NCBI GenBank assembly: GCA_964565645.1
Contig: CAZMFQ010000004.1
Span: 124,001 to 188,000, forward strand
Reading direction: 5' to 3'
DNA length: 64,000 bases
From: JAHIQC01 sp964565645
GTDB lineage: Bacteria > Actinomycetota > Coriobacteriia > Anaerosomatales > JAHIQC01
Shown: one piece after another, positions 1-6,758 of the stretch
How the letters are laid out: every line of letters starts with the position of its first letter
Position numbering within the stretch: the stretch's first letter is position 1
The notes under the pieces: model-generated
Database searches by the model: none
The model's input: only the letters and a program-made list of their open reading frames with translations
What the model was told of the DNA's origin: nothing
Translations under genes and position numbers: made by a program

Positions 1-432
1 ACCGACGGCCCAGATACCGCCGGTCTGCAGCGCCTCACAAAAGACGAGGCGATGGCCGTGCTCCGGCGCTGCGAGTCCGAAGGGCTCATGCACTCGGTCT
101 GGACGTTCAAGACGCCGTTCATCGGTGCCATATGCAACTGCGACATCGGCTCTGGCTGCATGGCCATGAACATGACGGTCGGTCACGACATCAAGGTGAT
201 GTGGCGCGGCGAGTCGGTCATAGCCCTGTCCGCCGAGGAGTGCACCGGATGCCGCGCGTGCGTGAAGCACTGCCCGTTCGGGGCGATCGACGCACCCGCC
301 GAGAGGGGCGCGCCCGTCACCATCCGAATGCGCGACTGCTACGGCTGCGGCGTGTGCCGCGCGGTCTGCCGCACCGGTGCGCTCTCACTCGTGCCGCGTG
401 AGACGGTCCCCGAGGTGGCGCTGCTGTGGTGA
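1..432 (+). CDS. 4Fe-4S ferredoxin-domain protein, 5'-truncated by the window edge
   Basis: The frame is open from base 1 with no convincing start, so only the C-terminal 143 residues are seen. The protein carries a CNCDIGSGC segment followed by two classical CxxCxxCxxxC clusters, CTGCRACVKHC and CYGCGVCRAVC, so it should bind two [4Fe-4S] clusters in the cytoplasm and pass electrons for an oxidoreductase. Which redox partner it serves cannot be told from this fragment. Its TGA stop (430-432) overlaps the GTG start of the fluoride exporter gene, so the two are probably translationally coupled, although no functional link is known. Ferredoxin assignment is firm; the full-length family is not visible. 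Confidence 0.85.
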   Translation, partial: TDGPDTAGLQRLTKDEAMAVLRRCESEGLMHSVWTFKTPFIGAICNCDIGSGCMAMNMTVGHDIKVMWRGESVIALSAEECTGCRACVKHCPFGAIDAPAERGAPVTIRMRDCYGCGVCRAVCRTGALSLVPRETVPEVALLW

Positions 433-818
433 GCGGGCAGACCGGCGTCAATGTGATCGCGGTCGCGGCGGGCGGCGCAGCCGGCTCCGTGCTGCGCTAC
501 GCCGTCGCGCAGTGGGTCGTGGGCCGGTTCGGCCCGACGGTGCCGTGGCACACGCTCGTCGTCAATGTCACCGGAGCGTTCCTGCTCGGGATGCTCATGG
601 CGCTGGCGACCGAGCGCGGGGTGGTCTCCGAGCCCTGGCGGCTGCTTCTGGGCGTGGGGCTCCTCGGCGGGTACACGACCTTCTCGACGTTCGCGTTCGA
701 ATCGGTCGAGCTGTTCGCCGAACACGCGCCGGTCCTGGGCGTCGCCTACGCGCTCGGTGGCGTGATAGCGGGCGTGCTCGCGGCATGGCTGGGAATCGCC
801 GCGGGACGTTCGATCTGA
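429..818 (+). CDS. crcB: Fluoride ion exporter CrcB/Fluc
   Basis: A 129-residue protein with four hydrophobic segments and the Fluc hallmarks: an N-terminal GGAAGSVLRY motif, the NVTGAFLLG segment and the GGYTTFSTF motif that contributes the fluoride-lining phenylalanines and central sodium site. Members form dual-topology dimers in the membrane and expel F-. Length is typical. Start chosen at GTG 429 because it forms a GTGA overlap with the upstream stop; GTG 426 is one codon earlier and equally possible. It converges on the next gene with only ten bases between them, and no terminator hairpin was seen there. No fluoride riboswitch can be sought because the operon start is outside the window. 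Confidence 0.93.
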   Translation: MSGQTGVNVIAVAAGGAAGSVLRYAVAQWVVGRFGPTVPWHTLVVNVTGAFLLGMLMALATERGVVSEPWRLLLGVGLLGGYTTFSTFAFESVELFAEHAPVLGVAYALGGVIAGVLAAWLGIAAGRSI

Positions 819-828
819 CGCGGGGCGA

Positions 829-1497
829 TCAGTCCCTGCGCGCGATGGAGTCGCGCACGACCCACGCGAACAGACACGCGGCGGCGAACAGGCAGCCCAC
901 GATCGCAAAGAACGGCGCCTGTATCTCGAACGCTGAGTTCAGGACCGGGTTGTCCGGGTGCAGCGCCCGGGCCTCGGCGTTGGCGAACACGCGGACGTAG
1001 AGCAGGATCCACATGAGCGCCGCGAACACCACGTCACCGAGCGCGCGCAGCTTGTCTGACTCGAGGATCCGGTCGAACAGCAGCAGGGCCGCAAGCGCGA
1101 TGAGCAGGATGAACTGCGTCATCAGCCTCGGGTCCGACTGGATGACGATCAGCGGCGACTGCTGTGAGCCGGTGAAGTCCCAGGTGCTCATGGCGGCGAT
1201 CACGCCGAGCACGGTGTTGATGAGCCACAGCGGCGCCGCGACCGTCCGGAACCCGGCGCCCCAACGGTACAGGTCGCGTCTGGATGTGAGCAGGTAGCCG
1301 GCCGCGAACAGCCCCATGAGCGTGAACGAGGCCATGTTGACCCAGGTCGAGCCGCCGTGGAACATCGGCAGGCGGACCTTCTCGCCGAGGCCTTCGACCG
1401 GAGGTATGAGGTTCGTGAGCAGAAGCGCGGCGATCACAAACACGACCGCCGCGGCAAAGATCGCCGTACGCTTCTCGGGGCTCATCATCCTGGGCAT
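829..1497 (-). CDS. Hypothetical six-helix integral membrane protein
   Basis: 222 residues with about six hydrophobic stretches, opening with a cytoplasmic MPRMMSPEKR leader and a first helix AIFAAAVVFVIAALLLTNLI, and ending in a helix with two cysteines followed by a basic tail (VVRDSIARRD). No recognised motif or charged catalytic cluster was found. The start is well supported by GGAGG five bases upstream of the ATG. It is followed at a distance of 72 bases by the ABC permease genes on the same strand but lies downstream of them, so it could be co-transcribed with the efflux operon. Function unknown. Confidence 0.7.
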   Translation of the reverse strand: MPRMMSPEKRTAIFAAAVVFVIAALLLTNLIPPVEGLGEKVRLPMFHGGSTWVNMASFTLMGLFAAGYLLTSRRDLYRWGAGFRTVAAPLWLINTVLGVIAAMSTWDFTGSQQSPLIVIQSDPRLMTQFILLIALAALLLFDRILESDKLRALGDVVFAALMWILLYVRVFANAEARALHPDNPVLNSAFEIQAPFFAIVGCLFAAACLFAWVVRDSIARRD

Positions 1498-1569
1498 CGC
1501 GACCTCCGCTTCGTAGGCTCGTCCGCGCCATTCTATCAGCGCGGCGCTCCCATTGCAGAGGTCGGGGCG

Positions 1570-2634
1570 CTACCCGGCCGCCATCTGCGCCTGGACCCTG
1601 CGGGCCACGAGACCGATGAGCGGGACGAGCGCGATCGTGATCCCGACCGCCACGGTGAGTTCCACCCAGACCTCGGATATCGAACCGCCCATGATCGAGA
1701 CGCGCCAGATCGGCTCCAGGATCCAGTACAGCGGGAACAGCTTCGCGATCCACTGCGGCCACTCAGGGAAGATGTAGAACAGCGTCGGCGCGAACAAGAA
1801 GATGCCGAGCCCCTTGACCAGGCCGAACATCATCGCCGAGTCCTTCGCGAACGTGCCGATGAGCAGACCGATCATCGAAGACAGGCAGGCTGCCACGACC
1901 ACGACCACGAGCACCTGCGCCCAGTTCGATCCCAGGGCGGAGTTGAGCAGCAGGGTGGTCGCGGCAAGCACGGTGGCGAGCAGCACACCCAGGAGCCACT
2001 TCGCGGTCAGCACGTCGGCGATCCTCGCGGGCGTGACGAGCAGTGCCATCAGCGTACCCTGCTCCTTCTCCTCGACCAGGTTCGAGCCCGGGACGAAGAT
2101 GCCCGCCATGACCAGCGCGTAGAACACGATGACGGGGACGAGCCGCACGGATATGGGAAGCCCCGTCTTGCCGAAGCTCACCACATCGACCGTGACCGGC
2201 GCCTCGGAGCCCTCGAGTCCGCGGATCATGTCGATCGCGGTGACGGTGAGGATGATGCGGTTGGAGGCATAGCTCTCGCCGCTGATGAAGAACTCGAGGT
2301 CCGGCCTGGAGCCGTCCTTGACCGCCGCGTCGAAGCCGGCGGGCAGGACGATGCCGGCGTCCAGATCGTTCGCCTCGACCATGCTCTTGAGCTTGTCCGG
2401 ATCCGACAGCAGTGTGAGCTTGATGCCCTCGGTGTCCTCAAGCCGTGTGGTGATCGCGGAGTCGCCTTCATCCACGATCCCGAGCCGGGGCTCGGGATTG
2501 AACAGCGTGCCGAACGCGACCTGGAGTATGAGCGTCAGCGCGAAAGGCAGCACGATGGCCCACAGGAAGATGGGCGAGCGCGGGCCGAGCGCGAGGTCCT
2601 TGCGAAGCACCTTCCATGACAGACGGGGACTCAT
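1570..2634 (-). CDS. ABC-2 type transporter permease
   Basis: 354 residues: an N-terminal helix (IFLWAIVLPFALTLILQVAFG), a roughly 150-residue extracytoplasmic domain and a cluster of helices at the C-terminus, the layout of ABC-2/NatB-type permeases. The EEKEQGTLMALLVTPA segment is the usual conserved amphipathic helix of this family. The ATG overlaps the stop of the preceding permease as ATGA (2631-2634). Together with that permease it should form the heterodimeric membrane part of an exporter powered by the ATPase at 3875-4735. The substrate is unknown; lipid, peptide or Na+ export are known for relatives. Confidence 0.88.
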   Translation of the reverse strand: MSPRLSWKVLRKDLALGPRSPIFLWAIVLPFALTLILQVAFGTLFNPEPRLGIVDEGDSAITTRLEDTEGIKLTLLSDPDKLKSMVEANDLDAGIVLPAGFDAAVKDGSRPDLEFFISGESYASNRIILTVTAIDMIRGLEGSEAPVTVDVVSFGKTGLPISVRLVPVIVFYALVMAGIFVPGSNLVEEKEQGTLMALLVTPARIADVLTAKWLLGVLLATVLAATTLLLNSALGSNWAQVLVVVVVAACLSSMIGLLIGTFAKDSAMMFGLVKGLGIFLFAPTLFYIFPEWPQWIAKLFPLYWILEPIWRVSIMGGSISEVWVELTVAVGITIALVPLIGLVARRVQAQMAAG

Positions 2635-3878
2635 AGCGATTCCACCTTCCGCTTGAGCGCGAGCAGGCCGGCCGCGAACAGCACGACCAGCAACACCGCA
2701 CCGTAGGCGAGCGAGCCGATCGAGTCGGACCAGGTCGCCTGGTAGTTGAACGCACCGATGAGGGTGTTGATGACCGGATATGTGGGGATCACGCGCACCC
2801 ACGTCGCGGCGGTGCCGGGAAACAGCACCGAGAACGCCGGGATGATGAGCGGGATCGTGAGCAGCATCGAGTAGAACAACTGCCCCATGAAGTCCTTGCC
2901 CGAGGCGCCCACGAACAGCGCCACACCGGTGAACATGATCGACCCCATGATGAGTGCCGCGACCACGAGCGACCAGTTCTCAGGTGTGAGCCCGCCCACG
3001 AGCAGCAGCACGAACAGCCCCTGCCCCAAAGACATGAAGGTGCCGAAGATGGTCTTGGCCGCAAGGAAGTCCATGACCGTGGCGGGTGTCACGAGCACCG
3101 CGGTCACGGTGCGCTGCAGCACCTCGGTCGAGATGAGCGATGCCATCGAGAACGTCTCCATGAGCAGGACCATGAACAGCAGCATCGGGCGCATCTTGTC
3201 CTGCATGCTCACCTGGTCGCCCGCACGGTCCGTGCCCAGCACGAGCGAGCTCTCATCGGCCATCGTGACCGGGAGCTGCTTGCCCGCCAGCTGGTAGGCC
3301 GCCTCGCGCACGAAGCTCTCCATCGCGCCCCGGATCTCCTCGGGGACGTTCGCGTCCGAGTACACGGTCACAGTCACACCGGGCTTGCCTGATGCGACGT
3401 CGGCGATGAAGCCCGCGGGAAACGCGATGCCGATATCGAGCGAGAGCTTCTCGGCGTCCTTTGGCTTCGCGTCCTTCGAGTCCGGATCGCGCAGGATCAG
3501 CGTGCCGTCGTCGCCGCGCCAGGCCTCCGACTTGCCTTCGATGACGCTCCGCAGCTCCTCGGCGGTCCGGAACTCCACGAGTGTGAGGCCCTCCTGCTGG
3601 TTGCTCAGGTCGGCCGAGCGGATCTCGGCGAGCTGTTCGTCGGTCGCGCCGATGGCCTTCATCGCGTCGGCGGCCTCGTCCACGAGCGTAGAGACCGGCG
3701 GAGCGACGCCGAGCGTGATCGACTCGCTCACCGTGGTCGGCAGGAACTTGAACGCGACCGGGATGGCGATGAGCACCACGAGCGTGAGGAACAGGTAGAC
3801 CTTGTCGCGCGAGTAGGCGCGCAGCTCCTTCTTGAGGAGCGCGCCCACGATCGCGGCGCGTGATATCGGACGGCTCAT
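2631..3878 (-). CDS. ABC-2 type transporter permease, NatB-like
   Basis: 415 residues with an N-terminal basic segment (KKELRAYSRDKVYLFLTL) leading into one helix, a large extracytoplasmic domain of about 190 residues and at least five C-terminal helices. The ST(E/D)VLQRTVTAVLVTPA segment corresponds to the conserved EEKERGT region of ABC-2 permeases, slightly degenerate here. The start overlaps the ATPase stop as ATGA (3875-3878) and the stop overlaps the next permease as ATGA, so the three transporter genes are tightly coupled. It is the paralogous partner of the 1570-2634 permease. The substrate cannot be read from sequence. Confidence 0.88.
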   Translation of the reverse strand: MSRPISRAAIVGALLKKELRAYSRDKVYLFLTLVVLIAIPVAFKFLPTTVSESITLGVAPPVSTLVDEAADAMKAIGATDEQLAEIRSADLSNQQEGLTLVEFRTAEELRSVIEGKSEAWRGDDGTLILRDPDSKDAKPKDAEKLSLDIGIAFPAGFIADVASGKPGVTVTVYSDANVPEEIRGAMESFVREAAYQLAGKQLPVTMADESSLVLGTDRAGDQVSMQDKMRPMLLFMVLLMETFSMASLISTEVLQRTVTAVLVTPATVMDFLAAKTIFGTFMSLGQGLFVLLLVGGLTPENWSLVVAALIMGSIMFTGVALFVGASGKDFMGQLFYSMLLTIPLIIPAFSVLFPGTAATWVRVIPTYPVINTLIGAFNYQATWSDSIGSLAYGAVLLVVLFAAGLLALKRKVESL

Positions 3879-4735
3879 CCCGCCAGCCCCCTGCCGGTCA
3901 GCTCGATGAAGATCGCTTCCAGCGTGGCCTCCTCGGTGTGGATCGTGAGCAGGTCGGGCGAGGCCGCGAGACGGGCGAGCTCCGCCGAGGAGCCGTCGCC
4001 CAGATCGAGGTGCTCCTCGCGCACCCCGTCGCCGTCGCGCAGGCGCACCTTCACCGAGCGCTTGCCGTACTGCAGCTTGAGGTTCTCCGCGGTGTCGAGC
4101 GCTACGATCTCGCCGTCGTTGATGAACGCGACCCGGTCGGAAAGCTCATCGGCCTCGAACATGTCGTGGGTCGTGAGCAGGACGGCCGCACCTCGATCGG
4201 CCTCCTCCTTGATGGTCTTGCGGATGGCCGCCGAGGTCACGGGGTCCAGGCCGTCGGTCGGCTCGTCGAGGAACAGCACCTTGGGCTTGTTGATGAACGC
4301 GCGCGAGATCATCATGCGCTGCCGCATGCCCTTGGAGAAGCTGTGTACGCGGTCCTTGGCGCGGTCAGCGAGCCCCACCCGCCGCAGGACCTCCATCGAG
4401 TCGGGGTCCTTGATGCCAAAGAGCGACGCGTAGAAGTCGAGGTTCTCCTTGGCGCTCATGTTCAGATAGAGGTTCTTCTCCTCGAAGCACACACCGATCT
4501 GCGCCTGGATGGCCGGATCGTCCTTGGAGATGTCCATGCCGAGGATCCGCGCAACACCGCTCTTGGGCGTGAGCTGCCCCGTGAGCATCTTGATCGTCGT
4601 GGACTTGCCGGCCCCGTTCGGGCCGAGGAACCCCAGGATCTCCCCGGGCTGGACGTCGAAACTGATGCCTTTGACGGCCTTGAGGTCCCCGTAGTTGTAC
4701 GCGATGTCCTGAACCTCGATAGCAGGCTGTGCCAT
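3875..4735 (-). CDS. ABC transporter ATP-binding protein
   Basis: 286 residues. Walker A GPNGAGKST is at residues 38-46, the Q-loop region follows (QAQIGVCFEEKNLY), the signature appears as SKGMRQRM instead of LSGGQ, Walker B is FLDEPTDGLD and the switch histidine is in LLTTHDMFEAD. The SKGMRQ variant is common in ATPases serving ABC-2 permeases of the NatA/CcmA group. ATG 4733-4735 shares one base with the TGA of the upstream regulator (TGATG), so I prefer it over an upstream in-frame start that would extend into the regulator gene. It energises export by the two downstream permeases. Confidence 0.95.
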   Translation of the reverse strand: MAQPAIEVQDIAYNYGDLKAVKGISFDVQPGEILGFLGPNGAGKSTTIKMLTGQLTPKSGVARILGMDISKDDPAIQAQIGVCFEEKNLYLNMSAKENLDFYASLFGIKDPDSMEVLRRVGLADRAKDRVHSFSKGMRQRMMISRAFINKPKVLFLDEPTDGLDPVTSAAIRKTIKEEADRGAAVLLTTHDMFEADELSDRVAFINDGEIVALDTAENLKLQYGKRSVKVRLRDGDGVREEHLDLGDGSSAELARLAASPDLLTIHTEEATLEAIFIELTGRGLAG

Positions 4736-5199
4736 CACAGTCCCCTCTCTTTCCACGCCGCGATGATCGTGTCGAACTGTTGCTCGAAGAACGAGTACGC
4801 GTCCCGCATCTCCTCGAGCCGTGCGCGGGCCTGTTCGGAGTCGGTGTACTCGAGTGCTTCATTCGCGGCCTGCGTCACCGAGCCGAACACGGCGAACTTC
4901 TTGGCTAGCATGGGGCCCCACTGGCCCTTGCGGATGCGATAGTGGCTCTCCCGCGAGCCGGGGATCCGGTACTTCTCCGCAAGTTCGGTCCCGACCAGGA
5001 ACTGTGTCGCGTTGCTGACCGACGCCTTGGAGATGCCGAGGGTCCCGACCAGTTCGCCCGACGAAAGCCCCTCGCCCGGCGCCAGCATCAACGCGGCGTA
5101 CACACGGGCCAGGGCATGTGGAAAGCCCACCGTCTCGAGCGAGCGCGCCAGACGTTCGAGCGACGCCGCCCTTGCCTTGTCCACCTGTTCGCGTTCCAC
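4735..5199 (-). CDS. GbsR/MarR-type winged-helix transcriptional regulator
   Basis: 154 residues with a winged helix-turn-helix (GLSSGELVGTLGISKASVSNATQFL, about residues 52-76) followed by a wing and a C-terminal helical part. The pattern fits the GbsR-like branch of MarR regulators (COG1510). The start is GTG 5199 with GGAGG five bases upstream. As first gene of the operon with the ABC exporter it probably represses its own transcription until an effector is sensed; the AACGTTCA repeats at 5253-5278 are the candidate operator. The effector is unknown. Confidence 0.85.
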   Translation of the reverse strand: MEREQVDKARAASLERLARSLETVGFPHALARVYAALMLAPGEGLSSGELVGTLGISKASVSNATQFLVGTELAEKYRIPGSRESHYRIRKGQWGPMLAKKFAVFGSVTQAANEALEYTDSEQARARLEEMRDAYSFFEQQFDTIIAAWKERGL

Positions 5200-5217
5200 T
5201 TCGCCTCCACCGAGCGA

Positions 5218-5239
5218 CCTGTCGCCGCGAGGCGACAGG
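5218..5239 (-). promoter_or_regulatory. 5'-UTR hairpin upstream of the GbsR-like gene
   Basis: CCTGTCGCC and GGCGACAGG form a perfect nine-base stem closed by GCGA. It lies between the putative operator and the GTG start. No U-tract follows, so it is more likely an mRNA 5' structure or part of the operator than an intrinsic terminator. Confidence 0.5.
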
Positions 5240-5252
5240 ACCTAGTATTCCC

Positions 5253-5278
5253 AACGTTCAATATGTTCTAAACGTTCA
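5253..5278 (-). promoter_or_regulatory. Candidate operator of the efflux operon
   Basis: Two direct copies of AACGTTCA (5253-5260 and 5271-5278), 18 bases apart, flank ATATGTTCTA in the AT-rich gap upstream of the regulator gene. Spacing of just under two helical turns suits a dimeric winged-helix repressor binding its own promoter. Binding is inferred. Confidence 0.55.
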
Positions 5279-5374
5279 GTAGATGCAAGCGCTGACGCAG
5301 ATGAGCGTTCCGAGTGGCCTCGGTCCCGCGCGTCGCGCGGCGGTCGCCGGGAGCGCCTCACCGGGGTAGCGGAC

Positions 5375-6004
5375 TCAGACCGCGCCGCTGACCCGTTCGG
5401 TGATCAGCCCGGCCATCTCCTCGGCATGCGCCTCTTCGATAGCGGCTCCGAGCTCGACCGCCGAGGAGGGCATCGAGTACGCGACCGCGCTCGCCTCCGA
5501 CTCGACGATGGTGTGCGCGCCGGCCTTTCGCATCGCGAGCAGTCCAAGCGCCCCGTCAGAGCCCAGGCCGGTGAGCAGGACGCCGAGCCCCCGGCTGCCG
5601 AAGGTCTGGGCGGCGGAGGACATCATGATGTCGATGGAGGGCACGTGCAGCGAGTCGGCGAAGTCCAGGTCGAGCACGAGCGCGGGCCCGGAGGCGTCCT
5701 TGTGAAATCGCAGGTGCCGTCCGACCGGAGCTATGTAGGCAGTGCCCGGCAGGAACGGCTCGCCACTGCGCGCCTCACGGACCTTGATCCTGCAGCACTC
5801 GTCAAGCCGCTCGGCCCAGTACGTCGTGAACCCGAGGGGCATGTGCTGGCACACGGCGATGGGGGCGGCGAAGCGCCTTGGCAGCGCGGAGAGGATCGAC
5901 TGGATGACGCCGGGGCCGCCCGTCGATGCGCCGATCACGACCGCGCCGAGCGGACGGCCGCCCATGGGCACGCCGGTCGACTCGGGGAACAGACTCCTCG
6001 GCAT
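5375..6004 (-). CDS. Stand-alone CheB-type protein-glutamate methylesterase domain
   Basis: 209 residues corresponding only to the catalytic half of CheB. The Ser-His-Asp triad is present: S27 in GASTGG, H54 in CQHMP and D150 in GLGSDG. CheB hydrolyses methyl-glutamates or deamidates glutamines on chemoreceptors. The usual N-terminal receiver domain is missing, so phosphorylation cannot control it in the classical way. ATG 6004 is preferred because GGGGAGG sits five bases upstream; codons 2-4 are made of the GCCGAGGAG motif. No che gene, receptor or CheR is visible nearby, so its substrate may be a non-chemotaxis receptor. Confidence 0.9.
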   Translation of the reverse strand: MPRSLFPESTGVPMGGRPLGAVVIGASTGGPGVIQSILSALPRRFAAPIAVCQHMPLGFTTYWAERLDECCRIKVREARSGEPFLPGTAYIAPVGRHLRFHKDASGPALVLDLDFADSLHVPSIDIMMSSAAQTFGSRGLGVLLTGLGSDGALGLLAMRKAGAHTIVESEASAVAYSMPSSAVELGAAIEEAHAEEMAGLITERVSGAV

Positions 6005-6035
6005 ACGCACCTCCCCGCACGCGCCGGCGGAACGG

Positions 6036-6464
6036 CTATGGCGCGTCGAGCACCGGGGTTCCGCGCTCCACACAGTACTGGAGCGTCACTGATGAGAGCT
6101 GCTCGGCGAGCAGCGCGTCGATCTGCTTCCACACGCTGTTGTGCACGGGACAGGTCTCCGAACGGCTGCAGATGCCCGGATCGAAGGTGCACAGCGAGAG
6201 CGACGGCCGCTCCCCCATCACCCGGAAGATGTCCATCAGCGTGATCTGATCGGCGGGACGCGAGAGGCTCACGCCGCCGCGCGCGCCGCGCTGGGAGACC
6301 ATGAGGCCGCCGCGAACCAGCTCGTTGGCGATCTGGCGGGAGAAGTCGTAGGGGACCGAGCCGGCCTCAGCGAGATGCTGGACCGTGGCCATCGCACCAG
6401 GGCCGAGTCGTGCGGACTCGTACATGAGCCGCACCGCGTAGTCCGTTCGCCACTGTACTGGCAT
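6036..6464 (-). CDS. Rrf2 family transcriptional regulator with three conserved cysteines
   Basis: 142 residues, normal Rrf2 length: an N-terminal winged helix (DYAVRLMYESARL to RGARGGVSLSRP, with the basic RGARGG wing) and a C-terminal part with C92, C99 and C105 in a Cx6Cx5C arrangement. Rrf2 members such as IscR and NsrR ligate an Fe-S cluster with a similar Cys triplet and sense iron-sulphur status or NO; cluster binding here is inferred. The ATG overlaps no other gene. It precedes the CheB-like gene on the same strand by 31 bases and could be co-transcribed with it. A dyad at 6506-6525 may be its operator. Confidence 0.9.
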   Translation of the reverse strand: MPVQWRTDYAVRLMYESARLGPGAMATVQHLAEAGSVPYDFSRQIANELVRGGLMVSQRGARGGVSLSRPADQITLMDIFRVMGERPSLSLCTFDPGICSRSETCPVHNSVWKQIDALLAEQLSSVTLQYCVERGTPVLDAP

Positions 6465-6505
6465 GGTCGCCCTTCGTCGTGCCGGTCAACGAATGCGATT
6501 ATCGG

Positions 6506-6525
6506 CAGGTGCCGTCCGGCACCTG
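6506..6525 (-). promoter_or_regulatory. Dyad and -10 element upstream of the Rrf2 gene
   Basis: CAGGTGCC and GGCACCTG form a perfect eight-base inverted repeat with a four-base centre. Reading the minus strand, GATAAT follows three bases after the repeat and can be a -10 box, placing the dyad over the -35 region as expected for autorepression. Confidence 0.5.
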
Positions 6526-6758
6526 AGTGGATCGCATACGCTTCTTTGCTGGTAGGAGCAGTATACGCAGGCGCGCCTCTCGATGCATCACGTCGTGAGG
6601 CTCTAGCCACCCTCATACGCCGAGGAATCCGTTAGTCCTTCACGAACCTTCAGAAACCGCCGTTCGTCATATCGAGGATTACCGAGGTCAGGGCCGAGGT
6701 ATATGCTCGCTTCGGCGAAGAAGCCCGCGCCCGCGGGCCTGTCTGGACAGGGGGAGAG

